NCBI RefSeq assembly: GCF_014218805.1
Contig: NZ_JACJUV010000008.1
Coordinates: 372,001-436,000, forward strand
Reading direction: 5' to 3'
Source: Teredinibacter franksiae
GTDB taxonomy: Bacteria; Pseudomonadota; Gammaproteobacteria; Pseudomonadales; Cellvibrionaceae
DNA: 64,000 nucleotides
The position numbers were made by a program, and so were the translations under genes. This document shows positions 34,832 through 44,142 of the stretch, in pieces. Numbering within the stretch: the stretch's first letter is position 1; each line of letters starts with the position of its first letter. The notes below the pieces were generated by a model that was not told the origin of the DNA, made no database searches, and worked only from the letters and a program-made list of their open reading frames with translations.

Positions 34832-36124
34832 TTATACGATTCCAGAACCACTTTGCCCGGTGGAGGGTCGCTCTACTGCAACCTTGCTACGGTATTGGCT
34901 ATCTCGGAAGGCCTGAATAGGCGCTACTGCGCCGCCATTATTAGTTCTGGCCATAACCAAAATACTGGAAACATCCGTATTAAAAGCCTCCTTCAAGGTG
35001 TTACTTGCCATGAGTGCGTCATTGCTTTCTTGATAACCGTATAACGTTTCACGATTTACCAGCAGCGCCTGAACATAGCTGCGCTGGACTTCAATAGCCG
35101 AATTCATCAAACTTTCGACTGGGTCCGTAACATTGTGTGATTGATCAAGCATATAAGATGGATTAAAACCTTCTTGCTTGCGATACTCAGCATCAACCAG
35201 CTCATTAAAAATAAGGAATTGTTGATACGGGTGAATACTGCCGCTATCCAGGTCGTCATCACCATACTTACTGTCGTTAAAATGAAAACCCGCCAGCTTT
35301 TTAAACTGTATTAAACGCGAGACAATCATTTCGATATTCACATTAGGCGCGTGGTGACCTAAATCGACCAGTGATTTTGCTTTTTCGCCCAATTCCATGG
35401 CACACAATATGTTGGTGCCCCAATCCTGCATGACAGTCGAGTAAAACGCAGGCTCAAACATTTTATGTTCGATAGACATTGTCCAATCGCCAGGTAATGC
35501 CGCATAAATGGCTTTCATGCTATCGAGATAACGCTCCAGTGAATGTTGAAAATGCTGCTGTCCTGGAAAGTTCGAGCCGTCTGCTAGCCATACCGTAAGG
35601 GCATTGGAACCAAGCTTTTGACCAAGCTCAATACATTCCACATTGTGCGCTATTGCTTGCTCGCGTGTGGCTTTGTTGGTATGACTCAAACTGCCGTATT
35701 TGTATGAGTGCTCTTGATTGGCCTGATCCTGAAACGTATTAGAATTAACGCCATCAAAACCCAACCCAAGGTTATCAGCATGTTGCTTTAATTCACCTGC
35801 GTCTTCTACTTTGTCCCATGGAAAATGAGGAGACACCTTACCGGTGCAACGTACCAACTGGTTTATAACACCGCAATCGTTCATTTTTTCAAAAATATTG
35901 CGCGGCTCACCAACGTTAGGGAAACGTGCAAACCGGGTACCGCCAGTGCCAACCCCCCATGAGGGGACTGCCACCTGAAAGCGACTAGCCTTTTCGGTAA
36001 TATCGGCAATGGATATGCCGCGCTTTTCCAGTCGTTCGCCCAGCGCATCGTGGTCCTGCTTTACCGTTGGCAGGTGGCTCTCATTATGCTCCGCTACAAA
36101 CTCTGGTGTAATCGTATATCCCAT
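34832..36124 (-). CDS. rhaI: L-rhamnose isomerase (RhaI type)
   Basis: Cytoplasmic isomerase converting L-rhamnose to L-rhamnulose. The 430-residue length equals that of the Pseudomonas stutzeri enzyme. The metal-binding residues fall at the numbers I recall for that enzyme: Glu219 (SIEHKMFEP), Asp254 and His257 (LVDLGHHAPN), His281 (GFHFNDSKYG), Asp289 and Asp291, and Asp327 (LDQSHNVTDP). It belongs to the RhaI type, distinct from E. coli RhaA. It is the last gene of the minus-strand run kinase, aldolase, GH42, mutarotase, bifunctional aldolase, isomerase, and lies 61 bp after the bifunctional aldolase gene. This type of enzyme often accepts other aldoses such as L-mannose. Confidence 0.95.
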   Translation of the reverse strand: MGYTITPEFVAEHNESHLPTVKQDHDALGERLEKRGISIADITEKASRFQVAVPSWGVGTGGTRFARFPNVGEPRNIFEKMNDCGVINQLVRCTGKVSPHFPWDKVEDAGELKQHADNLGLGFDGVNSNTFQDQANQEHSYKYGSLSHTNKATREQAIAHNVECIELGQKLGSNALTVWLADGSNFPGQQHFQHSLERYLDSMKAIYAALPGDWTMSIEHKMFEPAFYSTVMQDWGTNILCAMELGEKAKSLVDLGHHAPNVNIEMIVSRLIQFKKLAGFHFNDSKYGDDDLDSGSIHPYQQFLIFNELVDAEYRKQEGFNPSYMLDQSHNVTDPVESLMNSAIEVQRSYVQALLVNRETLYGYQESNDALMASNTLKEAFNTDVSSILVMARTNNGGAVAPIQAFRDSQYRSKVAVERPSTGQSGSGIV

Positions 36125-36185
36125 TTTTTTAACCCTGTTTCAAGTAATATGATCTTTGCGCCCTCTATCCGCACAGCCGTATTTA

Positions 36186-38285
36186 TTATCGTGTGAAGCT
36201 TGCGGCGTTGCCCGCATCCACATTAATAATGTTACCCGTGCTTTTTGCAGATTTTTCCGACGCCAGGAAATAAATTGCTTCTGCAACGTCTTCAGGCAAA
36301 ACACTGCGCTTTAACAAGCTGCGCTTACGGTAATGATCTTCAAGGTCATCACCGCCTTTACTGTATGCCGCCGCGCGTTCTTCCCGCCACTTACCGGTCC
36401 AAATTTTCGAACCTCTCAAAACGGCGTCTGGATTTACCGCATTACAGCGGATACCCAGCGGTGCACCTTCCAACGCCACAGAACGACTTAACTGAACCTC
36501 TGCTGCTTTTGCAACACAGTAAGCCGACGCATTAGGTGAAGCGACTAATCCATTTTTACTCGCTACCACAACCATGCTGCCACCTATAGTTTGCTGTTTC
36601 ATAATTTTGAAACCTTCGCGCAAGGTAAGGAAGTAACCCGTGGAGAGGATATCCATATTGCGATTCCACAGATTTAAGTCTGTTTCATCCAATGGTGCCG
36701 AACTGGCGATTCCGGCGTTAGCAACCACAGTATCCACTCCGCCAAATTCAACTGCGCTGTATTTAAGGGCAGCGACGACCGTATCCTCTTTTGTAACATC
36801 ACAAAGAACACCGCGAACCACATCTTTGCCAAACACCTGCTGCAGCTCTGCAACACTTTCGGAGAGCGCGCCTTCATCGATATCTGCGAGACACACACAT
36901 GCTCCCTCTGAGGCCAAACGAATAGCAGTCGCTTTACCAATACCTCCAGCGCCTCCCGTAATAAAACCAATTTGACCTGCCATTGATTTGGCTTTTGGCA
37001 TTCTTTGTAGCTTGGCTTCTTCTAACAACCAATACTCAATATCAAAAGCTTCTTGCTCATCTAGGCCCACATAGGTATCAACGCCCGCCGCTTCGCGCAT
37101 TACGTTGATGGCGTTGATATAAAACTCACCGGCAATACGCGCAGTAGCCTTATCTTTCGCAAAAGTGAGCATGCCGACGCCAGGAATAAGATACACAATA
37201 GCGTTTTGGTCACGAATAGCAGGGCTGTTATCGCGTTTGCAGCGTTCATAGTAGGCCGTGTAACTTGCTCGGTATGACTGTAGCTGCTCATCCAACTGTT
37301 CAGCGCAGGCGGAAATGGCCTGGAGAATATCGGCGGCCGCTGGGTCAAAAGCTACAACAAGAGGGGCAATTTTTGTTCGCAGGAAGTGATCGGGGCAGGA
37401 AGTACCCAATGCGGCCAATGGTGCAAGCTCCTTCGAGTTTACGAACTGTAAAATTTCAGCTGAATCGTTGAAATGCCCCACCTTATATTGATCGTCACTG
37501 ATCTTGCCACGAATCGAAGGCATCAACTCTTGAGCGATTTGTACACGCTGCTTGGCGTCCAGAAGATTGTTGTATTTCACCCCACCAAAAGCTTCAGACT
37601 GGTTGTTCTCTTCCAACCAAGCCGCGCATTTTTGGATGATTTCCAAGGTTTTCAGGTAACAGTTTTTAGCGCTATCACCCCAAGTAAATAAGCCATGCCC
37701 CTGCAACACAATTCCGTGCATGTGCGGGTTAGCTTCGGCCATGTCTTCAAGCTTTAAGCCAAGGTCAAAACCTGGACGCTGCCAAGGCAACCAACCCAAT
37801 TCACCACCGAAAATTTGCTCCGTAAGAGATCGGCTATTGGCGGTACAGGCAATAGCAATAACCGCATCGGGGTGCATGTGATCGACATGGGAATGGGGAA
37901 TATAGGCATGCAGTGGCGTGTCAATACTGGCCGCACGGGGGTTGAGGTTAAAGGTACAGTGCGGCAGGTATGCCACCATTTCATCTTCAAATTCCAGCCC
38001 GCGATACAGCTCTTTAAGTTGGTACAACTTCTTCAGGTGCAGGGTGGAAAAACCATTCAATTCGATGGAGCCAAGGTCTCCGCCAGAGCCTTTTACCCAA
38101 AGCACTTCCTCATCAAGCCCCGTAAGCGGGTCTTTCTCTATGATTTTGGCTGAAGTGTTACCACCACCGTAATTGGTAATGCGCAAATCTGAGCCTAATA
38201 GGTTTGAACGATACTTTAATAGCTCCGGCTCGCTAAGCGTGGCCGCGTATTCATCGTCCCACAGGTTTTCCAATACAGTTCCCAT
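36186..38285 (-). CDS. Bifunctional rhamnulose-1-phosphate aldolase / lactaldehyde dehydrogenase
   Basis: A 699-residue fusion. Residues about 1-420 are a class II aldolase domain that splits L-rhamnulose-1-phosphate into DHAP and L-lactaldehyde, with metal ligands in IPHSHVDHMHPDAV and VLQGHGLFTW. Residues about 430-699 are a short-chain dehydrogenase with GFITGGAGGIGKATAIRLA, VVANAGIASS, and the YCVAKAAE catalytic Tyr-Lys; it oxidises lactaldehyde to lactate. The arrangement is that of the RhaD/RhaE-W type fusion (YuxG in Bacillus). AAGG lies upstream of the ATG. It shares the operon with mutarotase (155 bp upstream) and isomerase. It should make the fucO-like gene and the second aldolase at 41 kb partly redundant for rhamnose. 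Confidence 0.93.
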   Translation of the reverse strand: MGTVLENLWDDEYAATLSEPELLKYRSNLLGSDLRITNYGGGNTSAKIIEKDPLTGLDEEVLWVKGSGGDLGSIELNGFSTLHLKKLYQLKELYRGLEFEDEMVAYLPHCTFNLNPRAASIDTPLHAYIPHSHVDHMHPDAVIAIACTANSRSLTEQIFGGELGWLPWQRPGFDLGLKLEDMAEANPHMHGIVLQGHGLFTWGDSAKNCYLKTLEIIQKCAAWLEENNQSEAFGGVKYNNLLDAKQRVQIAQELMPSIRGKISDDQYKVGHFNDSAEILQFVNSKELAPLAALGTSCPDHFLRTKIAPLVVAFDPAAADILQAISACAEQLDEQLQSYRASYTAYYERCKRDNSPAIRDQNAIVYLIPGVGMLTFAKDKATARIAGEFYINAINVMREAAGVDTYVGLDEQEAFDIEYWLLEEAKLQRMPKAKSMAGQIGFITGGAGGIGKATAIRLASEGACVCLADIDEGALSESVAELQQVFGKDVVRGVLCDVTKEDTVVAALKYSAVEFGGVDTVVANAGIASSAPLDETDLNLWNRNMDILSTGYFLTLREGFKIMKQQTIGGSMVVVASKNGLVASPNASAYCVAKAAEVQLSRSVALEGAPLGIRCNAVNPDAVLRGSKIWTGKWREERAAAYSKGGDDLEDHYRKRSLLKRSVLPEDVAEAIYFLASEKSAKSTGNIINVDAGNAASFTR

Positions 38286-38440
38286 AAAATAAACACCTTT
38301 ATCTTGTTCTAATTACACGTAAAAAACTGCAACAGAATATCGCTCAACTACATGTAATGATTTAATTTGATCACTTTCGATTGTAACTGATTGGTTTTTA
38401 ACAGGCAATCGTCATTGCACAAAAACAGCCACGCCGGCCG

Positions 38441-38755
38441 TCAGACCATATGAAAAACCTGTCTCAGCGGCGTAACCACCGGGCTACCATCGGGGTTTGA
38501 GTCCATTATGTCGGCCATATAAGCCCACCATTTTTTCATGATGGCCGTTTCTGGCAACTGATCCATACCATGATTATCAGTACGCCAGAGTACGCCATAG
38601 AGGGTATTCGATACTTCATCTAAAAAAATGGAGTAATCCTGAATACCTGCAGCCTTAAGCTCCTCAACCAGCTCCAACCAAATGTCGTCGTGGCGCTTTT
38701 TGTACTCTTCTTCACAGCCCGGATTGAGCTGCATAGTGAAAGCAATCTTTTCCAT
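38441..38755 (-). CDS. rhaM: L-rhamnose mutarotase
   Basis: Cytoplasmic enzyme interconverting alpha and beta anomers of L-rhamnose to feed the isomerase. I set the start at 38755 ([10 protein letters not shown]), giving 104 residues, the length of E. coli RhaM. AAGGAG lies seven bases upstream, while the frame opens 48 codons earlier only because it overlaps the GH42 gene in another frame. Family signatures are [33 protein letters not shown] and [11 protein letters not shown]. The start codon shares its A with the GH42 stop (TAATG), so translation is probably coupled. Confidence 0.95.
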   Translation of the reverse strand: MEKIAFTMQLNPGCEEEYKKRHDDIWLELVEELKAAGIQDYSIFLDEVSNTLYGVLWRTDNHGMDQLPETAIMKKWWAYMADIMDSNPDGSPVVTPLRQVFHMV

Positions 38756-40866
38756 TATTTGCTCCTTATGTTTATTGCCTGCCACTGGTATGGGCCAATT
38801 TCGACCGAATGACCTAACGACTGCCCAGTTTGAGCCTCTATCGACCTTGGAGGCAGTTGCAGCCGGCCTCCCTTGCCGTCCATATTGACTGCCAGCCATA
38901 GCTCGCCACCAGCAGCCGTCATTCTGGGGCTAACAATGGTACCCGGTGTTACCTCAAACTTTTGAGTGACTCCAGCTCGTTCGGCATAGTGTGAAATCAT
39001 TTTTCGGACTAGAGCCAAACCCTTTTCACCATGGGGTTGTGCCCCTAAAACCACCACTCGCCCGCGACCCAGCTTACGCTCACTGATAAATGTCTCACCG
39101 GCGGCAACGCCACTCTCTATAACACCAAGACTCTCTGTGCCCAGCTCAGGCTCCAACGCAGCACACCAGCCACTTAACGGAACAGATAAACCAAAAGCCT
39201 TACCTGTTGTATTCGTTTTTGTGAGCGGTACCACGTAGCGGGTGGCAACCCCAGCCAGCGCATCCAGCAACCCTAGGCCCGCCTCCGTTGGCACCGTGTG
39301 CTCACGCCCCCGAGTACCCGTAACCGGCCCGGCGATCCATATCCCTCCAGCCTCAACAAATTTAAAAATTCGCTGCGTAAATGCTTCGCTTACATAGGGC
39401 ATTGCAGGCGTAATCAGTAATTTCAGACCAGATAAATTTGCCCCTTCGAAACGGACTTCACGGTGATAACCTAGGTCGCGAATGACCGAATGCCAGTGCT
39501 CAATGACTCCTCGGTAGCGCTTCGGAAACCCCTCCCGTTTATCCAGAGCTTCGGTTTCGATCATTGCGCGCGCATGATCAGAGTATGTAACGGCTACCTG
39601 CGGCGTTAACACTTGAGTGCCAATCAGCAAGGGCTCCAACTGTTCACGTGCCTGACCAACCTGCTGCACCTCACTGTAACCAATACTCGGTTTGAACCAA
39701 GCACTCATCACCGCACTATGTGGCAGCTCTGCACCGGAACGCTGTTGACGCCAAAGCCAGTAGCAAAAGGCTTCGCCTCCCAAGGCGTAAACCGAAACGG
39801 CTTCAGCTACTAAATAGCCTTTAGGGTGTGGGGGTTGATGATTGCCCAACCAACCGTTGTGTGCCGTACTGGTCTCCATTAACCAAAAAGGCCTACCAGG
39901 TATTGCAGCGCGGTATAAATCAGAACGAAATACCAGAGAACCCCATTGCTGAGCGGTGGGATAGGCATCATAAGAAGCAAAATCCTGCGCACGCATGGAG
40001 CGCTCGTGGTGGATATTAAATGCTGGGTTGTCGTTGTGAGTAATAGGCTGGGTGGAGTAGCCTTTTAGAATATTCCTTTGCGCCACCATAAAGTCGGCAA
40101 CACTTTCGCGGCAGAACATGCGGTAGGCCGTACTCAGTGAGGCATTATGTAAAAAAGGTGTTTTTAATGGCGCCGGCACCTGTTCAAATCGCTGGTAATG
40201 CTGGCTCCAAATGTGTGTACCCCAGGCTTTATTTAACTGTTGAATCGTACCAAAACGTTTCTCCAACCACTTATGCCATGCGGCCACCGCGGCATCACTA
40301 AAGTCTTCCGCCACATGGGCTTTCATTTCATTATCGAGCTGCCAAGCAATTAATGCTGGATGACCGCCCAACTCTTTTGCCATCGCTTTTATTATGCGAA
40401 AACAAGCTTTTTTTACGGCTGGGTGCTCATAACTGGCATGCTGGCGGGCGCCATGAATATAAATTTCGCCTTCGGCGTTTTTGTGGCAACGCTGCGGATG
40501 GTTGTGAGTGAGCCAAATGGGTGGTGTAGCCGTGGGCGTGCACAATACAACGTCAATGCCGGCTGCATGTAATTTGTCCATTACCCGTTTAAAAAAATCG
40601 AGCGATATTTTTTCCCCCTGTTTCGGCTCCATGGTAGACCAGGCAAACTCGGCCATACGCGCGACGTTAATGCCAAGTTTTTTCATTTCACCAATATCAC
40701 GATCGATATCGGCTTCCGGCCAGAGTTCTGGGTAGTAGGCTACCCCGTGATAAAGCTTTTTCGGTTGATAGGGTACCGGAGACGACGCCTCCGCCCGAAG
40801 CCCTGGCACCGGTAGCGTGCCAGCTACAGCGGTGAGCTTTAGCAACTGCCTTCGATCGAGCGTCAT
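38755..40866 (-). CDS. GH42 beta-galactosidase-like enzyme, Tat-exported (paralogue B)
   Basis: Predicted periplasmic GH42 galactosidase of 703 residues inside the rhamnose operon. The Tat-type signal is [14 protein letters not shown]. Catalytic-domain motifs are [26 protein letters not shown] (acid/base Glu) and [13 protein letters not shown] (nucleophile Glu). The middle and C-terminal domains match paralogue A at 17.3 kb closely over the whole length, including [19 protein letters not shown] and [18 protein letters not shown] precedes its ATG. Its stop codon overlaps the mutarotase start. Placing a periplasmic galactosidase in the rhamnose catabolic transcript ties galactan side-chain removal to backbone sugar use. 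Specificity may differ from copy A. Confidence 0.9.
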   Translation of the reverse strand: MTLDRRQLLKLTAVAGTLPVPGLRAEASSPVPYQPKKLYHGVAYYPELWPEADIDRDIGEMKKLGINVARMAEFAWSTMEPKQGEKISLDFFKRVMDKLHAAGIDVVLCTPTATPPIWLTHNHPQRCHKNAEGEIYIHGARQHASYEHPAVKKACFRIIKAMAKELGGHPALIAWQLDNEMKAHVAEDFSDAAVAAWHKWLEKRFGTIQQLNKAWGTHIWSQHYQRFEQVPAPLKTPFLHNASLSTAYRMFCRESVADFMVAQRNILKGYSTQPITHNDNPAFNIHHERSMRAQDFASYDAYPTAQQWGSLVFRSDLYRAAIPGRPFWLMETSTAHNGWLGNHQPPHPKGYLVAEAVSVYALGGEAFCYWLWRQQRSGAELPHSAVMSAWFKPSIGYSEVQQVGQAREQLEPLLIGTQVLTPQVAVTYSDHARAMIETEALDKREGFPKRYRGVIEHWHSVIRDLGYHREVRFEGANLSGLKLLITPAMPYVSEAFTQRIFKFVEAGGIWIAGPVTGTRGREHTVPTEAGLGLLDALAGVATRYVVPLTKTNTTGKAFGLSVPLSGWCAALEPELGTESLGVIESGVAAGETFISERKLGRGRVVVLGAQPHGEKGLALVRKMISHYAERAGVTQKFEVTPGTIVSPRMTAAGGELWLAVNMDGKGGRLQLPPRSIEAQTGQSLGHSVEIGPYQWQAINIRSK

Positions 40867-40929
40867 GAACTTTCCCTCAGCACTTAATTTGTAATGTCAC
40901 TCTGACAAATAATCCAACTAACAACCGAA

Positions 40930-42246
40930 CTAGGGCAAATTGAAAGCCATAGCAAGCTCATCAATAACAGCATCGTTCATCACTTTGACGCTACCTAACT
41001 GATGCGCCCCAATAATGGCTTTTGCTGTGTACTCCGCAACTTCTAGCCGGTCGAATGCCTGCAATAGACTTTCGCCCGTGACCAAAATGCCATTGTTCTG
41101 CACCATCGCCAATGGTTGGCGTGCGGAGATTTGATTAACTATACGTGTGTGATCTTGGGTGAGGCTCTCAATAGGCAGCGTTGCAATATCACGCAGCAAT
41201 ATATACGCCTCGGGAATAATACGAGAATTCAATTCTTTACCGGCGACATTAAACGCCATCACATTGGGCGCATGGGCCAGTATAAAAGCCTTAACATCAG
41301 CATGTACTCGAAAAAGTTCGGTTACCAATCTACTCGACCTACTTGGAAATTTTCCCTTTTCTCGACGACCATTTTTCACCAGAACAATATCACCTTCACA
41401 CAAATATTTTCGATCGTAACTATAAGGCGAAATCAAGAAAGAAGTATCATCCAGCCGAACGGCAAAGGTGCCATCAGTACTGGTGATGAGGCCCTGTTTA
41501 TAACTGCGCCGCATCATTTGAACTATATCGCGCCGAATCGCTTTTTCTTTACTGGAGGGAGTGCCGGGGATGAATTCGGGTAAGTCGTTACATTTTTTGT
41601 CGTAGATTGTCATTTGCTCAACACTAATACAGCTATGACCACCCAACACCTGGGCCTTTATTTGTATACGAGCAGAAAAATCCAACGTTTCAAATTGTTT
41701 GAATGCTTCAAACAAATTTGGAGAGGCCGTTACAACACCATGATTTTCCAGTAATACTGTATTGAAACCTTCCCCAAATGATAACGCTATTTTTTCTCCC
41801 AAATCTGCACTACCCGGCAAACCGTAGGGTACAAAATCGACTGCCTTGCAGATATGTCGTGTATTCGGCAGCATATGTAAATCGGGTGTTTTACCGGCTG
41901 CAGAAAACGAAACAAGCGCCGGAGGATGTGCATGTAGAACTGCATCTAAATCGGGCCGAGCCTCATAAATAGCCAAATGAAAAGGATATTCAGAAGAGGG
42001 CTTGTGCTTACCCTCAACCTCACCATTTTGAAGTATGCAAACGATATCATCTCGAGTAAGGCTACCTTTGTCGACACCTGCCGGTGTTATCCATATTCGG
42101 CCTTCTTCGTCTCGTATAGAAATATTGCCACCAGAGGTGGTTGTCATTTCATAGTTATAAATACGCTCCATGATCATTACGATCTGGTCAACTGGGTGAA
42201 GATACTTAAATTTTTGGTCCCGAGCGTCTTGTGAATTCTCGTTCAT
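40930..42246 (-). CDS. Tandem class II aldolase/adducin-domain protein, second domain degenerate
   Basis: A 438-residue protein from the ATG at 42246 (a TTG two codons earlier also opens the frame), seven bases after the kinase gene. Domain 1 (about 15-205) has the full class II aldolase set: SSEYPFHLAIY (catalytic Glu), VLHAHPPA (two His ligands) and LLENHGVV (third His). Domain 2 (about 230-430) has the same fold pattern but lacks the Glu (FPSRSSRLV), the first His (FILAHAPN) and the third His (VQNNGIL). It is therefore probably non-catalytic and may serve in assembly or regulation. Domain 1 could cleave rhamnulose-1-phosphate or fuculose-1-phosphate. A dedicated rhamnulose-1-phosphate aldolase exists in the same operon, so the exact substrate is open. 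Epimerase activity is another option for this family. Confidence 0.85.
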   Translation of the reverse strand: MNENSQDARDQKFKYLHPVDQIVMIMERIYNYEMTTTSGGNISIRDEEGRIWITPAGVDKGSLTRDDIVCILQNGEVEGKHKPSSEYPFHLAIYEARPDLDAVLHAHPPALVSFSAAGKTPDLHMLPNTRHICKAVDFVPYGLPGSADLGEKIALSFGEGFNTVLLENHGVVTASPNLFEAFKQFETLDFSARIQIKAQVLGGHSCISVEQMTIYDKKCNDLPEFIPGTPSSKEKAIRRDIVQMMRRSYKQGLITSTDGTFAVRLDDTSFLISPYSYDRKYLCEGDIVLVKNGRREKGKFPSRSSRLVTELFRVHADVKAFILAHAPNVMAFNVAGKELNSRIIPEAYILLRDIATLPIESLTQDHTRIVNQISARQPLAMVQNNGILVTGESLLQAFDRLEVAEYTAKAIIGAHQLGSVKVMNDAVIDELAMAFNLP

Positions 42247-42252
42247 TAACAA

Positions 42253-43689
42253 TTACCTTGAAAGCAGTGACAGCCATGCTTGTTTATAAGATGAGATAAA
42301 AGATTGGAAAACGGGCGTGGCCTCCGCCGAAAAAAGTTCGTAGGGCCAGTTTTTGGCATTGGCCTGATCAAAAAGGCATGCTGTTCCGGCTGTTGTACCG
42401 GTTGCATCTCGCGAAAATAAAATTTTATGCTTGCTGCGTAAGCTGGCCAATATTTGCATTAGCCAAGTATTGCGGGCAAAGGCACCTTCAATAATGACTG
42501 TGGAATTTTGATTTAGGAATTCAAGACAATGATCGGTCATAAGTGCCAGATACAAGGTTGCCAAAGCTGTTTTTTCGCTTTCGCTCAGTTCCTGTGTTTC
42601 TATGCCGACAATTGTCCCTTTTTTGTTTCTATAGGGCCCGCCTTGCTCCGAAAAGGCTGGTAAAGCAAAAATACCGCGTTGGTGAAGCGCAATAAAATCG
42701 GCCTCCGAAGCATCTTCGGTTCCCGCCAGCACTTGCCATTCTCGCCCGCCCATAAAGCGAATGCAGGAAGTAGGTTCAGCAAAAGCATTAACATTCGCAA
42801 GCATGTCTTTGTCTTCGTCCAAACAACTGGTGGGACTGCCAATGCCTGCAATAATTATCCAAGTACCAGACGACACAACAGCAAAGGGTGCCTCTTGACG
42901 AAAAAGGTGTGGAACCAGTGAGGCGTTGCTGTCGTGAATACCGTTATAAACTTCACAGCTATCTGGTAAACCCAGCTCCTCGACTAATGCCGGGAGAATG
43001 AAACCAAGGCGTTCACCGGTGGCCGAGATAGGAGGGAAAAGCTTACTCCAGCCTTGGGCTTCAACCAAGGAAGAATAACCCTTCGTGTTTGGGTTCCAGA
43101 GGTCGGTATGGCAGCCCAGCGACGTCATTTCTGACACTGAGCGACCGGTCAACAGATAACACCAGTACTGCGGGTAGAACAATAGCTGTTGCGTTTGAGC
43201 AAAAGCTTCGGGAAACTTTGTCTGAAGCCAAAATATTTGTGCGCCCAAGTTCAAGCCAAAAGGCAGTGCCGGACTTAAGGTTTCAGTAAAAGGTGGACGC
43301 TGGGCATTGTATTCGTGCCGAATCTCGTCGATTGCACCGTATTCATAATCGAGAACCGGTAACACCAAGCCCTCCTTGCCGACACAGGCAATGGTGGCAC
43401 CATGGGTGGTTACACCAATTCGTTCAATTGCAAACTCCCCTGCCCACTGTTTTATCTGATGCTTAAACCAGCACCAGATAGAATCAGTATTCGCACTGCG
43501 GTATTCCCCAGTTTCAAGCACATGATTTTCAGTTAGCGCACTGGCTATCAATTCACCAGAAGTACTGTCTAACAGGCTGAGTTTGATATTGGTTTTGCCA
43601 ATATCAAACACAGCGCTACAGCGTACGTTCGCTTGTGTAGTCAATGGTACCTCTCCTAACACATCACTAACCGACCAAAAATTAGTCAT
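42253..43689 (-). CDS. FGGY-family carbohydrate kinase (predicted L-rhamnulokinase)
   Basis: Predicted cytoplasmic ATP-dependent kinase of 478 residues, first gene of the rhamnose operon. Actin-fold motifs are AVFDIGKTNIKLSLLD (phosphate-1, about 26-41), GVTTHGATIACVG, NGIHDSNASLVPHL with the catalytic-base Asp, and VVSSGTWIII (phosphate-2). The DIGKTN start resembles a subgroup of FGGY kinases distinct from E. coli RhaB, so the substrate is inferred from the neighbours (isomerase, mutarotase, aldolase). L-fuculose or L-xylulose would also be possible. About 28 residues precede the kinase fold, and no better start was found. The tandem aldolase gene starts seven bases after its stop. Confidence 0.88.
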   Translation of the reverse strand: MTNFWSVSDVLGEVPLTTQANVRCSAVFDIGKTNIKLSLLDSTSGELIASALTENHVLETGEYRSANTDSIWCWFKHQIKQWAGEFAIERIGVTTHGATIACVGKEGLVLPVLDYEYGAIDEIRHEYNAQRPPFTETLSPALPFGLNLGAQIFWLQTKFPEAFAQTQQLLFYPQYWCYLLTGRSVSEMTSLGCHTDLWNPNTKGYSSLVEAQGWSKLFPPISATGERLGFILPALVEELGLPDSCEVYNGIHDSNASLVPHLFRQEAPFAVVSSGTWIIIAGIGSPTSCLDEDKDMLANVNAFAEPTSCIRFMGGREWQVLAGTEDASEADFIALHQRGIFALPAFSEQGGPYRNKKGTIVGIETQELSESEKTALATLYLALMTDHCLEFLNQNSTVIIEGAFARNTWLMQILASLRSKHKILFSRDATGTTAGTACLFDQANAKNWPYELFSAEATPVFQSFISSYKQAWLSLLSR

Positions 43690-44142
43690 ATTCGACTATT
43701 ACTAACCATCCAGACCTATAATATAACACCTTTTGACATCATATGATCGAATTTGACGTTTTTTCATTTGATGCGAGTCATCAATTCCCCAAGACGGGTC
43801 CATACACGCTAGGGCTGATATCAGAATTACTTGGAGCAATAATACGTACAATGAGGTAGGTGGAATGTTGCTTCATAGCGTATACGCTATGCTTGGTTAG
43901 CTTGTTTTGACTAATGTATGACTCCCCCCTGGAACACCTGTCACACTCAACATTACCGCACCATACCCTAACGGCAAGAACTTAGTTTTGTCGGCATACA
44001 AACCCATCATTTGACCTGTTGCCTCGAATTTGGAATACGCTTTTAGCTTGTGCGGGGGAAATCACCTCGGGGCTAAAACGCATTTATTGCCCAACACATA
44101 CGGCCCTTTTAATTCTGTAGGAAAGAGAGAAGCTTTTGGCTT
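43690..44142. other. Promoter region of the rhamnose operon
   Basis: No gene. It has the candidate operator at 43741 and an AT-rich stretch with a TATATT box on the minus strand near 43715. The rest, towards the SASA gene's 3' end, shows nothing distinctive. Confidence 0.5.
43741..43764. promoter_or_regulatory. Candidate operator upstream of the rhamnose operon
   Basis: ATATGATCGAATTTGACG followed by a T-run, 52 bp before the kinase start codon. It shares ATATGATCG with the site at 32906. A related AATTTGATCACTTT lies at 38365-38378 ahead of the bifunctional aldolase gene. Confidence 0.45.

Noticed and set aside
38756..38899. N-terminal extension of the mutarotase
   Set aside because: It lies entirely within the GH42 coding sequence in another frame. 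The ATG at 38755 has a perfect AAGGAG and gives the family length.
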